A stretch of 64,000 nucleotides of DNA from Desmodesmus armatus (lineage: Eukaryota; Chlorophyta; Chlorophyceae; Sphaeropleales; Scenedesmaceae). The notes below the pieces were generated by a model, which was given only the letters and a program-made list of their open reading frames with translations, had not been told where the DNA came from and did no database searches. The stretch spans positions 372,001-436,000 of the forward strand of contig VIIQ02000068.1 in the NCBI GenBank assembly GCA_007449985.2, read 5' to 3'. Below are positions 45,132-56,100 of this stretch, in pieces. Numbering within the stretch: position 1 is the first letter of the stretch; each line of letters opens with the position of its first letter. The position numbers were made by a program, and so were the translations under genes.

Positions 45132-45391
45132 GAACGGTTATGTGGCCTGCTGCACTCCCCGCACCCATTCAAAGCTGCAAACCACCGAAAGCCGTTCGCA
45201 ACGGCCATACATGTACATGTATTCGTCTCGTTGTCGTTCCCACACCTACAACTGCACCTTTCAACACCATCACCAAGAGCGCCTGATTGAATGCGGTAGA
45301 AGGCACGTCCTACACTTCACAACTCACTGATCTATTTGGAGATCCTTGGACACTGCAATGCAACAGGGCTGCAATTCTCCCACTCAAGACG
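45132..45391. promoter_or_regulatory. Bidirectional promoter between trmA and the transportin gene
   Basis: Start codons face away from each other, 45131 (-) and 45392 (+), about 260 bp apart. An upstream in-frame ATG at 45287 exists for the transportin gene, so its 5' UTR may be shorter. No TATA box is obvious. Confidence 0.55.
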
Positions 45392-48300
45392 ATGCTCAGC
45401 AGCTCCCATATCAACACAGACAGCCAGCAGCAGCTCACTGCTCAGCTGCAGTGGCTAGAGGCCGCCCTGTCCGCCCTTCACTCACCCCACCACGACCCAC
45501 AGCAGCGGAAGGCAGCAGAGGCAGCCCTGGTGGCATGGCAACGCACGGATGCGGCCTGGACCCTCTGTATTCATCTTCTACAGCATCCATACCATCCAAA
45601 CAGCGTCAACCTGCTGCTCTTTGCTGCCCAGACGTTGCGCACCAAAGTGAACGACCAAGGCGCCAGGCTGCCAGCAGAACACCTTACCCAGCTGAAAAAC
45701 AGCCTGCTGCAGAAACTGCTGGACCCGAACCTTCCTACGGCGCTTTTGCGACAGCTGTGCCTGGCAGTGGCCTCGTGTGTTGCTCTCCTGCCCTCCTGTA
45801 GCCAGGATTGGCTGCAGGCTGCGGGTTCCACCCTGCCCATGCGCAATGCGGTGCAGCTGCTGCATGATGTAGCAGAGGAGGGCAGCAGCGACTGGCGCCA
45901 CGTCATCATACCAGGTACACCGGCAGGAATGGACGTGTGTGGTGTATCGACGTGTGCATTTGTCAGGGATGCGCAGACTCTGCCGGTGGTGCCTGTGGTG
46001 CACTTCCTTGCAGCCTGTGCTGGCTAGGAGACTTCCTTGCAGCCTGTGCTGCCATGCTCTCCTGCGGCTGTCTGCATGTGCAGCACATGCCGGCTGTTTC
46101 TTGCTCCATGCACTGACACCAACTAGCCGGAAACACTCTGTATGGGCTTGGGTAGCACTGCACTGGTTGCTTTCCCTGTGACAGGAAGATGTGCGGGGAG
46201 TCACTGCGCACAATAATCGTTGAAGCGAAGGGATGTGTGATCATCACTGCATCTCAAGGGGTAGTCATCACCGCTTGTGCTGGCACCCGTAATGCTTGCC
46301 TGCCTGCAGGGCTCACCAGCAGTGAGAAGCTGTCATGGGCCACTACCACGCGTGACCGCTTCCGCTTCTGGTCTCATGAAGCTCTGCAGCTCCTGCATTC
46401 CTGGATACAGCAGCAGCAGCAGCAGGTGCCCCAGCATCCCCAGCAGCAGCAGGAGGCAGCAGCTACAATGAGCCTGCTGGAGTGCTTCACTGCCTGGGTG
46501 AAGCTGGGCTGCCTGCACCATGTGTCAACAGAGGTGGCAGAAGCCACGGCGCATGTGGGCCTACTGCACATCCAGGACGCAGGAGAAGAGGTGAGCTGAC
46601 ACTTTGCCCAGTCTTGCCTGCAGCAGATGGTGAAAGCTTCTCATGCGTGTTGGACAAGAGTCTGTACGATGGCGGCTGCTGCCCATCCAAGAGCGGGGCG
46701 CTACAGAGCGGCCGATTGCTTGCCAGCACGCGCAGGCGGTCGGCAGGTTCCGCGCCCCGTTGTGATCTTTCAACAGTGCTGTGCTTGTTGTCTGCATGCA
46801 GGTGGTGTCAGCTGCATTGGGCTTGCTGACAGAGCTGCCTGAGTTTGCCCCAGAGCAGCTCATCAGCACTATGGAGCCTCACATGCTGCAGGTGGCTGCA
46901 GCAGCAGTGCGCGCAGCAAGCAGTACCCCGCCAGACCTCATGCATGCGGCGGCATGGTCTCTCTGCCTTTGCGGCTTGGGCGGCTGCTGTCCCTCAGAAG
47001 CTGCTAGCTGCTGGGGAGGAGGAGGCAGGCGGCTCGGGGAGGTGCGGCAGGCACTACTGCAGGTATGTTTGCCTTAGGATGTATCGCAGTATGGGCATGA
47101 CAAAACCGTGTGGAATACTTCACATGCGTGCAAGCTGAGGCGTGCAGTGACCAGCACTCAGCTTGGTCGGCAGCACATCAGTAGGGTGCGTTGTCGTCAG
47201 TAGAAGGTGTCAACTGTATGGGGCCTGTCTGTAGATCTGGGTGCATGGCAGGCTGCCCTTCAGGTGCACCAGGCATGTGCATATCCATAGTCAAGATAGG
47301 CCGGTACAGCAGACCCTGCCCTACTTGCACTGCTGCCTGCAGGTTGCCAGCCTCCCACAGATCCAACATGGTCAGCTAATATGCCTCCCCGCACTGCACT
47401 GCTGCTCTACTGTACTGAGCCACGACTCCCTCAATCTGCAGCCCTCTTTGCAGCTGCTGGTGGGGGCTGTGGCGGGCTCAGCAGGGCCAGCACAGCGGCA
47501 GACGCAGCAGAAGAGGCAGCAGCAGCTGAGGCCGCAGCGGCAGTAGCAGCAGGCAGTCCTGGAGCATCACCGGGCGTGCTGGGGCATGAGGTGCCTAGCT
47601 GCCTTACCCAGGCCTGCCTGCAGCTTCTCCTGCAAACTGCATGCAACTGCATGGTGTGGATGGCAACAGCAGAGGGCAGGGAGGCAGCAGGGAGCTGTGA
47701 GGCGTCTGCTGCCGTGCATGATGTGTTCCTAGCTGCATGCTGTCTGCTTGGGCAGGAGCAATACCTGCTGTGTGTGCTGGCTGTGTGGGATGCCAGCAGC
47801 AGGACCAGCAGCAGGGGTTCCTGCAGCAGAGTCAGGGGCTGCAGCAGGTGCTGCAGTGTGTTGCATCAGCACCGGGAGAGCTGCGGCTGCAGGTGCTGTG
47901 CTTATGGCAGCAGCAGCTGCTGTGCAAGGTGCAGCAGCAGTAGGCCAGCAGGCAGCAGGAGGAGACGGTGACTTGAAGCTGCAGCAGGTAGGGATAACAC
48001 TGCTGCACTGTGCCATGAACGACATGCTCACACTGAATATGAGAAAGCAGGGGTACTGCAACATGTGTGTGGATAGGACTACGGTAGTACACCAGCACTG
48101 ATCATGGCATGAACATGAATGAACAATAGACTGGGCGATGTTCTGTGTAACATCCAATCACTGACTGGGAGGCATTGCCATGCTAGCAAACCCAACCCAG
48201 CAACTGTGCTGAGCAGGTTTGTGTGCTGTTGTCTGTGCAGGCCTGCAGCAGCATAGCGGGCTGCTGTCTCAGGCAGCTGTTCAAGTCAGGCAGGGCCAAT

Positions 48301-51300
48301 TGCTGGCAGGACCTTTGCATGCTCAGCTGGTGCTGTCCTTCTGCAAGGCTGCCCAGGTAAGGCTGTAGTGCTGGCCTCATTATCACACCAATCCACTAGG
48401 AAGCGCTGGTGCTTAGCCGGCAGCCCCCCCCCCCCCCCCCCCCCCCCCCCCGCGCCCACCTACACACTCTGTCATCACCTCAACTGGTCATCATGAGATC
48501 GACATGCTATCATGGCATGATATCTGTTGGATGCAACTCATGTGTTAACACACAGGGGAATTGCAGGCTGCTAAGGGCAGGGGGAATACCGCCCTTGTGG
48601 ACACGCGGCCTTGATGAGCCTCCCAATGCTTCAGATCCGCTGCGGTAGCACATTCTCTATGGAAACATGTTGTGGAGTTGTCGATTGACTCCATCCAGCC
48701 TTACCTGCTGTTTTGCGCATGTGTGTCTGTGATGTTGGTGGCAGCACCTCAGGCCACCTTGGCACTATCCGTGAATGCCTGTCAAAGTGTGGCTCATAGG
48801 CTGTGGGTTCCGGCCTCTTAGCTGTGGACCCCAACTGTAGATCCATTCACTTACTCAAACACCAAGCTCGGCGTGCACCGCAATCTCTGCAGGTGTGGGC
48901 CCCCTACCTGGCCCTGCACTTCATAGATGGCAGCAACGGGCAGGGTACTGCTGCAATGGGCAGCTTGCTGGAGCTGCTGCTGGCAGTAGCTGCTCAGCAC
49001 AAGGATGAGGGCCCCAACCCCACACGCTCAGCCGCAGCAGCAGCCATCCGGGCCCTGACCTCAGCAGCACTCAACTTGGGCTGGGACAGGTTGGTCCAGG
49101 CTGTGCCTGGACTCCTGCAGGTACTGCTGCCAGCACCGGTGCATGCATGTGACTACTTGCATCAAGCCTGGGGTTTCATCGGCCAATGCTGAATCGGGCC
49201 CCGGCCTCTGCATTACTTGCTATTGGCTGTGGCTGGGCTAGTGCAGGTAGTACCAGTATTGCAGGTAGTGCATCACGGACTACAGTAGGGTACTGTATAC
49301 CGTATACAGTACGTACTGCAAGCGGCTAGCTGGGTGCGGGGCTGTCCAGTGTCTGGGCGCCTGACACTCTGAGTTGATGTTCAGCGGGTGCTGAATTGGC
49401 AATGATTGCGCAACTGCTGACTAGCGACACGTTTGCGCATGACAGACCTGCATGCACTGCTGCAGTGGATGTGCCGCGGCATGCCGGACGTGTCAGACAG
49501 CCTCCATTGGCGTTGTTGTCCGCTGTTGGTTGCTGCAGGCTGTTCAGCACTTGTCAGGTGTGGACAGTGCTGACCAGGACCTGTTTGCCAGCCTGTCCAT
49601 GGCCCTGGCAGCTGTGGGTGCTCCTGACTGTGAGCTGCAGGAACTCAGGTGGGACTAGGGCGGTGCGGGGAGGTTCAACAATTGGCAGGTCACAACAATG
49701 CAGTGCCACTTCCAATGCATCTGCCAGCCTGAAATGCTTGCCGAACGATTCTGCTAGTGTGTAGCTTTCAGTGATATTCAGTACGACAGCAACCAGCAAG
49801 ACATGCACACCAACACACGCCTTGGACTCAACCCCTGGGCAATCACTGCTGTTGATGTGCTGGTGCCGAACGCAGCCATCTGCTAGGCATGTATAAGACT
49901 TTAGATGTGACACTGACATGTTGGCACTTGAGCAAGCTTGCCAAGCTTGCCAACATGGGGTGCTGCAGGGCAGTAAGATGGATGTTTGGGTGTGCCTGGT
50001 GTTGTGTTTAGACACAGGAAGTGCATCCAGCCAATGCCGCAAGCATCCAAATGTGTGTGGTGTTGTGTGTGCTCTGCAGGGCCCGGGCCAGCCAGCAGCT
50101 GGTGCAGCCAGTGGTGTTGCACCTAGACTGCCTCCTGCAGCAGCTGCAGGCGGGGCAGCAGTGGTCAGCCATGGGCAAAGCAGCAGACGTGCTGCTCTGT
50201 CAGCACATGGTGGGAGTGAGGGTCGTGCTGGAGGCAGCACGGCAGCGCCAGGAGCACATGCACCAGCACGCTGCAGCAACAGGCAGCAGAGGTACTAGTA
50301 GTGGACCTGGCGATACGCTAGGAGTTGCAGCGTCAGCACCAGCACCAGCGGCAGCATTCGCTGTTGCAACTGGCATGGAGGAAGACAGCGGGGACATGCT
50401 TGAGGATGCAGTGTGGGTGACGCAGCAACCCGGCTGTGCTGAAACCACAACACAAGACTGCAGCAACAGCACCAGCATCCATGCGGAGTTGAGTAAAGAC
50501 CCTGCTGTGCAGCTGATAGTGTCGCGCCTGTGGGGCCAGCTGCATGCGTTGGTGGTCCAGCACAGTGCTGCAGGAAAGTTCCTGCAGCATTACGCCAAGG
50601 GCTGCAGTAAGCTCCTCAAACTGCAGCCTGAGCTGCTGTTGAAGCCACAGCAGCAGCTGCTGCAGTTTGTGGAGGTATGTGTGCTGGGGCTGGTCAGGCC
50701 GGGTGGTTGTGCTCTGGCTGAGCCTCTACTGGCCTCTGTGGAGCTTCTGTGCTGCCAGGGGTCTGACCTGTTGCTGGAGGCAGCACCTGTCATAAACCAG
50801 GTGGGTAGGTGTGCCAAGGGCCTTGCAGGACTTGCTGCGCATGCGGCATGCAGCAACCATGGGGCTTGGCTGCGGCTGCTATTCCAGCTGGGGTTTGCAG
50901 TCATGCCTGCTTGTCAGGCCCGGGCTTTCAGGAGACGGTTATGTATGTGTGATATACCCACTTGGCAATCAATGCCAGGGAGACACAGCCAAGCTGAAGC
51001 CCACTGCTGAAGCCACACAGCCAACGCAGACTGCTGGGCAACTCTATTGGCCTCATACACTTTCCTGCGCTCAACACCCTGCCGTGCCCTGCCTCTACTT
51101 TGCAGGCGTATGTGCAGCTGTGGGCCCTCACAGAGGTGGTAGCTCTGCAGCAGCATGGCCAGGGTGACTCACAGCCCGACCTCACAGAATCCATCCTGCG
51201 GCTATCTGCTGCATGGGTTAGGCACAGTGCCATCCTGCAGCCCAGCACAGCCCAGCTGACAGCAGCCTTACCCAGTGTCATCGCTGCCGCTGCTGCCTGT

Positions 51301-51942
51301 GCATGCTGCTGTCATAAGAAGGTAGGCAGTGCAGCCCTGGCCACCCTGGTGGCCCTCCTGACCACGGCAGTAACAGCGGGAGCCGGGCAGCCGTTTGAGG
51401 AGATAGTGGCCAGCCATGCAGTGCTGGTGGGTAGCGCAGCACTAGGGGCACTCCTCGTGCCATCTCCCCTACCAAGGCTGCAGAAGGTCTGCACCCTACT
51501 GCTTGAGCTAGCAGCACTTGCAAGCCTTGTGGAGCAGTCAGGCACTCTCGCCGCCAACCAACAGCAGCACGCCATAACTGTTGGTGTCGCTGGTGGTGTG
51601 ACCCCAGCACACTCTAGCATCAGCACACAGCAGCAGCTGCAGGCCAGGCCTCAAGGGACCATCGGTTTCCTTGCAGCAGGCACACAAGGCATCCTGCACT
51701 CCTGGCTGCTTCAAGCTACACAGCCCTTTGTACCTGCTGCACTGTCAGCACAGGAGGCTGCTGACCTAGCTGCTGCCTGTGCTGGCCTGTTGGCCAGCTC
51801 TCCTGCAGCGGCTCATGACAGTGGCGATGGGAGCAGTCAGTGCAGGCAGGCGCCTGCAAGCAGGTCGTATGTGGCAGCAAGGCGGTTGAAGAAGCGGCTG
51901 AGGGACTTTGCAGAGAAGCTCATGCGCACACAGTCTGCGTGA
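45392..51942 (+). CDS. Importin-beta family nuclear transport receptor (transportin-SR/TNPO3, importin-13, plant MOS14 type)
   Basis: Supported exons: 45392-45914, 46310-46590, 46802-47062, 48241-48356, 48893-49120, 49539-49648, 50080-50800 and 51106-51942. One or more exons also lie between 47343 and 47990, where I could not settle the frame. Junction phases agree elsewhere. Exon 1 carries the importin N-terminal signature: QRKAAEAALVAWQRTDAAW, then NLLLFAAQTLRTKV. Further helices fit HEAT repeats, such as VWAPYLALHFIDGS, QDLFASLSMALAAVG and QLIVSRLWGQLHALV. The C-terminus is RRLKKRLRDFAEKL. These receptors bind Ran-GTP and carry SR splicing factors into the nucleus. The ATG at 45392 is preferred because it gives the usual family start; ATG 45287 is in frame and would add 35 residues. 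In 46960-47990 coding-looking segments change frame, for instance CNCMVWMATAEGREA against LQQVLQCVASAPGELRLQ, probably from the same one-base losses seen elsewhere. Confidence 0.85.
49290..49312. repeat. Near-perfect palindrome in a transportin intron
   Basis: GTACTGTATAC (49290-49300), one base, then its complement GTATACAGTAC (49302-49312). No function inferred. Confidence 0.6.
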
Positions 51943-53117
51943 GTGGTAGAGCTCTTAGCCAGCTTGGTGTGGAGGGTGATGTTGTGGCTGATTGAACCCA
52001 CACCGGGACAATCAGGTGTGCCATGGGAACCCCTGAATCGTCACCATACTCATGTTCGCATAGGCAAATTACACACGTCGAGAGAAGAACTTTGCACACC
52101 CAACCGTACAAGTCGTACTGCAAACCGGCCAAGAGCCATGGTGGCTGTTTGAACACAGGAGTTCATCCAGTGTGTGTTACAAGTCAGCACGTGCCGGAGG
52201 CAACAGCTCCCTCACAACCCCCTTCACAAGACAACATGGGCACCACCGACAACTGCTGCAACAGACTTGCACACAACTTTTCAACAACTCCATCTGTGAC
52301 AGTCTAAGCTGCTGTGTATAATGATGACGTGGCTTGACACAACCTCGCTAGACAGCTACATCTGCTCCACACATGTTGGCCCAACATGTGCATCACACAG
52401 GCAGCTACACGGAGCAACACTCCAACAACAAGCTACCTCAACCTTGCCATTAGCTGCAGTAAAAGTTTTGAAATTGAAGCTGCAGCAACAAAGTCAGGCA
52501 CTGCAATGCACTGATGCGGCATCAAGCCAAAGCTTGTCCATAAAGACACCAAAGGGTTGTCCATACAGACATGGCTGCTCTCTCAGCAGACACCGCTGCT
52601 TCACAAAGACAACAGCTTCCTGTCAGTCAGCTTGTACCAGCCAATGCGCTCTGTGTCACAGCCACTGAGTGAGGGTCATGTGGCTGCACAGTGGTGCACT
52701 CCCTCCCCTCGCTGCTGGCTGGCTAGGCCCTAAGGCCATGATACATACATGCGTTGACAACAAAGGACAATGCACTGCTTGGCAAAATCCCAGCAGTGCT
52801 GCAACGAGGGCTGCAAACACCAGGCCAGGCACTCACTCTACATATGCTCTACACTCTGCATACACGTCAGCACGCAGCCAAGCAGTGTCATGCATTGGCT
52901 GGGCTCAATCCTATAAGCTGCTGCCCTCATACCCTCTCAAGGATGTGCATGCCAGAGGATGCCCCCGACATAGCTACACTCTGACTTGCTGAGGACCTTT
53001 CCACTTCCTGATCTAGCCTCAGGACTGGGTTAAGGCCCCGCAGCCAGAACAGGGGCACCCCAGACTTGAGGCAAATGTCCCCTTGTGTCCTAAGCCAGTC
53101 CTGCGTGAGCTGGCTGA
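51943..53117. other. Convergent intergenic region
   Basis: 3' regions of the transportin gene (+) and the PLBD-like gene (-). The only minus-strand TGTAA near the PLBD side is at 52177-52181 (about 940 nt past its stop), with another near 52067. A 10-bp inverted repeat (CACATGTTGG/CCAACATGTG) is at 52370-52390. No gene seen. Confidence 0.5.
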
Positions 53118-56100
53118 TCATAGCTGTGCCATCTGCTGCTGGGTCAAGCGTTCGCGTTGCGCTGCGGTTAGCCGAGGTAGCTGCAGGCGACCGTCCTGTG
53201 GTGCACCGAGTGCTGCTGCCCCTGTGGCTGGTGTGCTGCTGCAGGCCTCGCCTGGCAGGGGCAGGGCTGCAGCGCTCTGCCGCTCAAACTCAAAGTCAAA
53301 CCTGCAACAGCATCAAAACAAGGGCACCGAACAGGCACATTCAGGACTACCATGTGCGTGCCACGTGATCACACCAACAGTTTCTATGGCTGCAGCCAGC
53401 TGGTTGCTGACAATGCTGCTTCCAAGCGCATCTCTGTCCTCTTCCTGCTGAGACTGCTGCTTTGCGAGGGGCAAACCACAGCTTTGATTTCACAATTAAG
53501 CTTGCCTGCGAGTGCCATATGGCAGCTTCCACGCCCTAGCCTCAGCTGCACCCTGGCATGCTGAGCAGCTGTGGCCGGCCTCACCTGTTGGGCATGCCCC
53601 TGTGCTCAAAGGCTGGCCAGTCGCTGCCCCACTCAAAGACAGGCTGGCCTTGAGCTGTTGGCCCTCCAATGACCTCACTCTCCATCTTGACAGCCATCTT
53701 GTAGCTGGTCACCTGCAGGAATGCAGCCAGTGAGCGTATGAGGGTCGTACCCTTGTGCTCCACACTAGCGATGACCCTAACAGTCATATCATCGCTACAG
53801 GGTATAAGCAGACGGAGCGCAAACAAAAAACCATCACATCAAGGTAGCAACAAGGTGCGACACAAACCACACAGGCAAGCAACTGCCAGCCACAACCCAG
53901 CATGTGCAGTGCAAAAGAACTTTCACCTCCTACACACGACTACATGCAGAAGCACGATTGCCCGGCTCTGACTCTGTGAATGAATGCAACATTCTTGGAT
54001 ATATATACATGTAATTGTGATATTACAACCACCCCGTGCATCACTCCATCGCCCCATCAAGCCAGCGAGTGCACTTCACAAAAAGGCGCAAAAGAGCAGA
54101 TGCCCTTGTCACCCACCTTTGTGTCATAGCAGCCCTTGGGCACTGCACCACTCGTGGCCAGGTCCCCGCGCGCGCACACGGACGCGACGGGGTGGTTGCC
54201 GGACAGCTTATCGTGGGTGTAGTCGTTGTAGCGCATGAGGTGCTTCATGTCCTCAAGAGACGACACGGCACCCTGGTCACGGCGGAATATGTTGGCACGC
54301 GGTGACACCTGCAAAGCAGCAGCAGCGGCAACACTGGCTGGTCAAGCAAGCTGTGCAGGCAACCACTGAACCACTACCTCCACGGACTTGCCTTCGCAGT
54401 GTGGGCACCCTAACCATTAGATCCATACAGGAGGCCATCACATGTTCTTCTTACCACTCGCCCTTCTTGTAACTTGCCCTTCTTGTACCTTACCTGGTAC
54501 AGCAGCCAGTTCATGGGGTCTCCATATGCCTGCGCTCCTTGCTGCTTCATGTGGTCCAGGATGTTGGGGTAGCCGGCAGCCTTGTAGATCTTGGGGAAAA
54601 AGCCACGTTGTAGCTGGGCCCTGCGGCACAAACATGAGGAGGGAACAAACAGGGCAACAAGCTCAGTGTGTGGACCCAGGGAACTTGGCACAACCTAGCG
54701 TCTCACCAGGACAGTCACAATGCATGCCAGGGACACATCCGTACTGCCTATATGATCATGGGCAGCCCACCGACATGCCAGCCTGGTGGATGAAGATCAC
54801 TAGCTCTGAAAACATCTCACTTCAAACAACACAATGCAGCTGGAATGCAGTAAACCCTCAGCACATCAGATCTCTTGCTGCACACCCAAGGTGGCACACT
54901 ATAAAAAAACACAATGAAAAAACATGCCTCTCTGGCCCAAATTGCCCAATCACCCCCTCCACCGAAAGCCTCTGCTCGTGACTCACAGTAGCCTCGTGAC
55001 AGTGTGTTGGTCATGTCTGCCGCCTCCACCATGCCAGGCAGCTGCTCCACCACCCACAGCAGACCATGGTCCAGCTGCTTGCGCGGCTGGAAGCGCTTCA
55101 GGTCAACTACCATGTACTGGATGCAGCAACAACAAAAAGGAACAGCGCAGGCACAAACCGTGGCTCAATTGGTCGGTTGGTTGATATCTAGGTTGGATGC
55201 CTTGCTGCAGCATGCCTTGCTGTGTCACTTGATATGATGCATGCGCACGTCAGAAGGGTTTGATGTGTCTGTGTCAAAGGCTTATCTTGAAGTTCAGGGT
55301 GTGGGTTAGAGGCAAGCCTACAATCCCTCCCCCACCAAACTCTAGCAGGCAAGCGTGCTCCTGGCTGCTGCAGCGCCCACCTGGTTGTTGTATGTGCCTG
55401 AGTTGTGACGCTTAAAGACCTCTACCCAGCTGCGCCCGCTGCTTGCCAGCAGGTTGGCTGCCCGCACACGCTGCCAGCTTGGCACACTGGCAGGAGACAA
55501 GTCCTGCACACAGGCCAGCAGCAGCAGCAACAGCAGGACACAGGCATATGGGCATGATGACGTGACTTCCTTGACAAGGATGATGTGCGTGCCGTGACAA
55601 CATCAAACCAACAGATCGCCACCCTTGTTGCACCCGGCTATTGGGAACTTCAACCTGCATGTAAAGTTTTAGGCTAGGGGTCGATCCCCTCACACGTGAG
55701 CCTGCTGGCAATGGTGGTGTACGAGGGAGTTCCGGTTGGCCCAGCACTCCTTACCTTCAGAATTGTGAAGTTGTAAATGTGGTTTGTGGTCTCCAGCACA
55801 ACCATCTTGCTGCTGGTGATGTACATGTCATCATCAGAGAACAGCTCGCCTGGTTGACACACATGGAAGGGGCAGACACACGTGTTGAACATGCATGGTC
55901 GACACAGGCAGCAAAGGAGAACAAAGACATACATGGCATTCATGACTCATTCAGACTGGTGACTTCCACCCATGATGTGGGGTTCTTGCCAAAGGCTGCA
56001 CCTCCACACACCTACATGTCTGTCATATCACCACATTCGCAGCACACACCGCAACACACACCCAAGCAGGGCAAGCCACATCAATCAGCACCCACAACAT

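Noticed and set aside
9309..51942. Functional link between the MOS1-like and MOS14-like genes
   Set aside because: Both have plant homologues found in the same snc1 suppressor screen, but they lie about 30 kb apart among unrelated genes. Linkage alone does not support a module.
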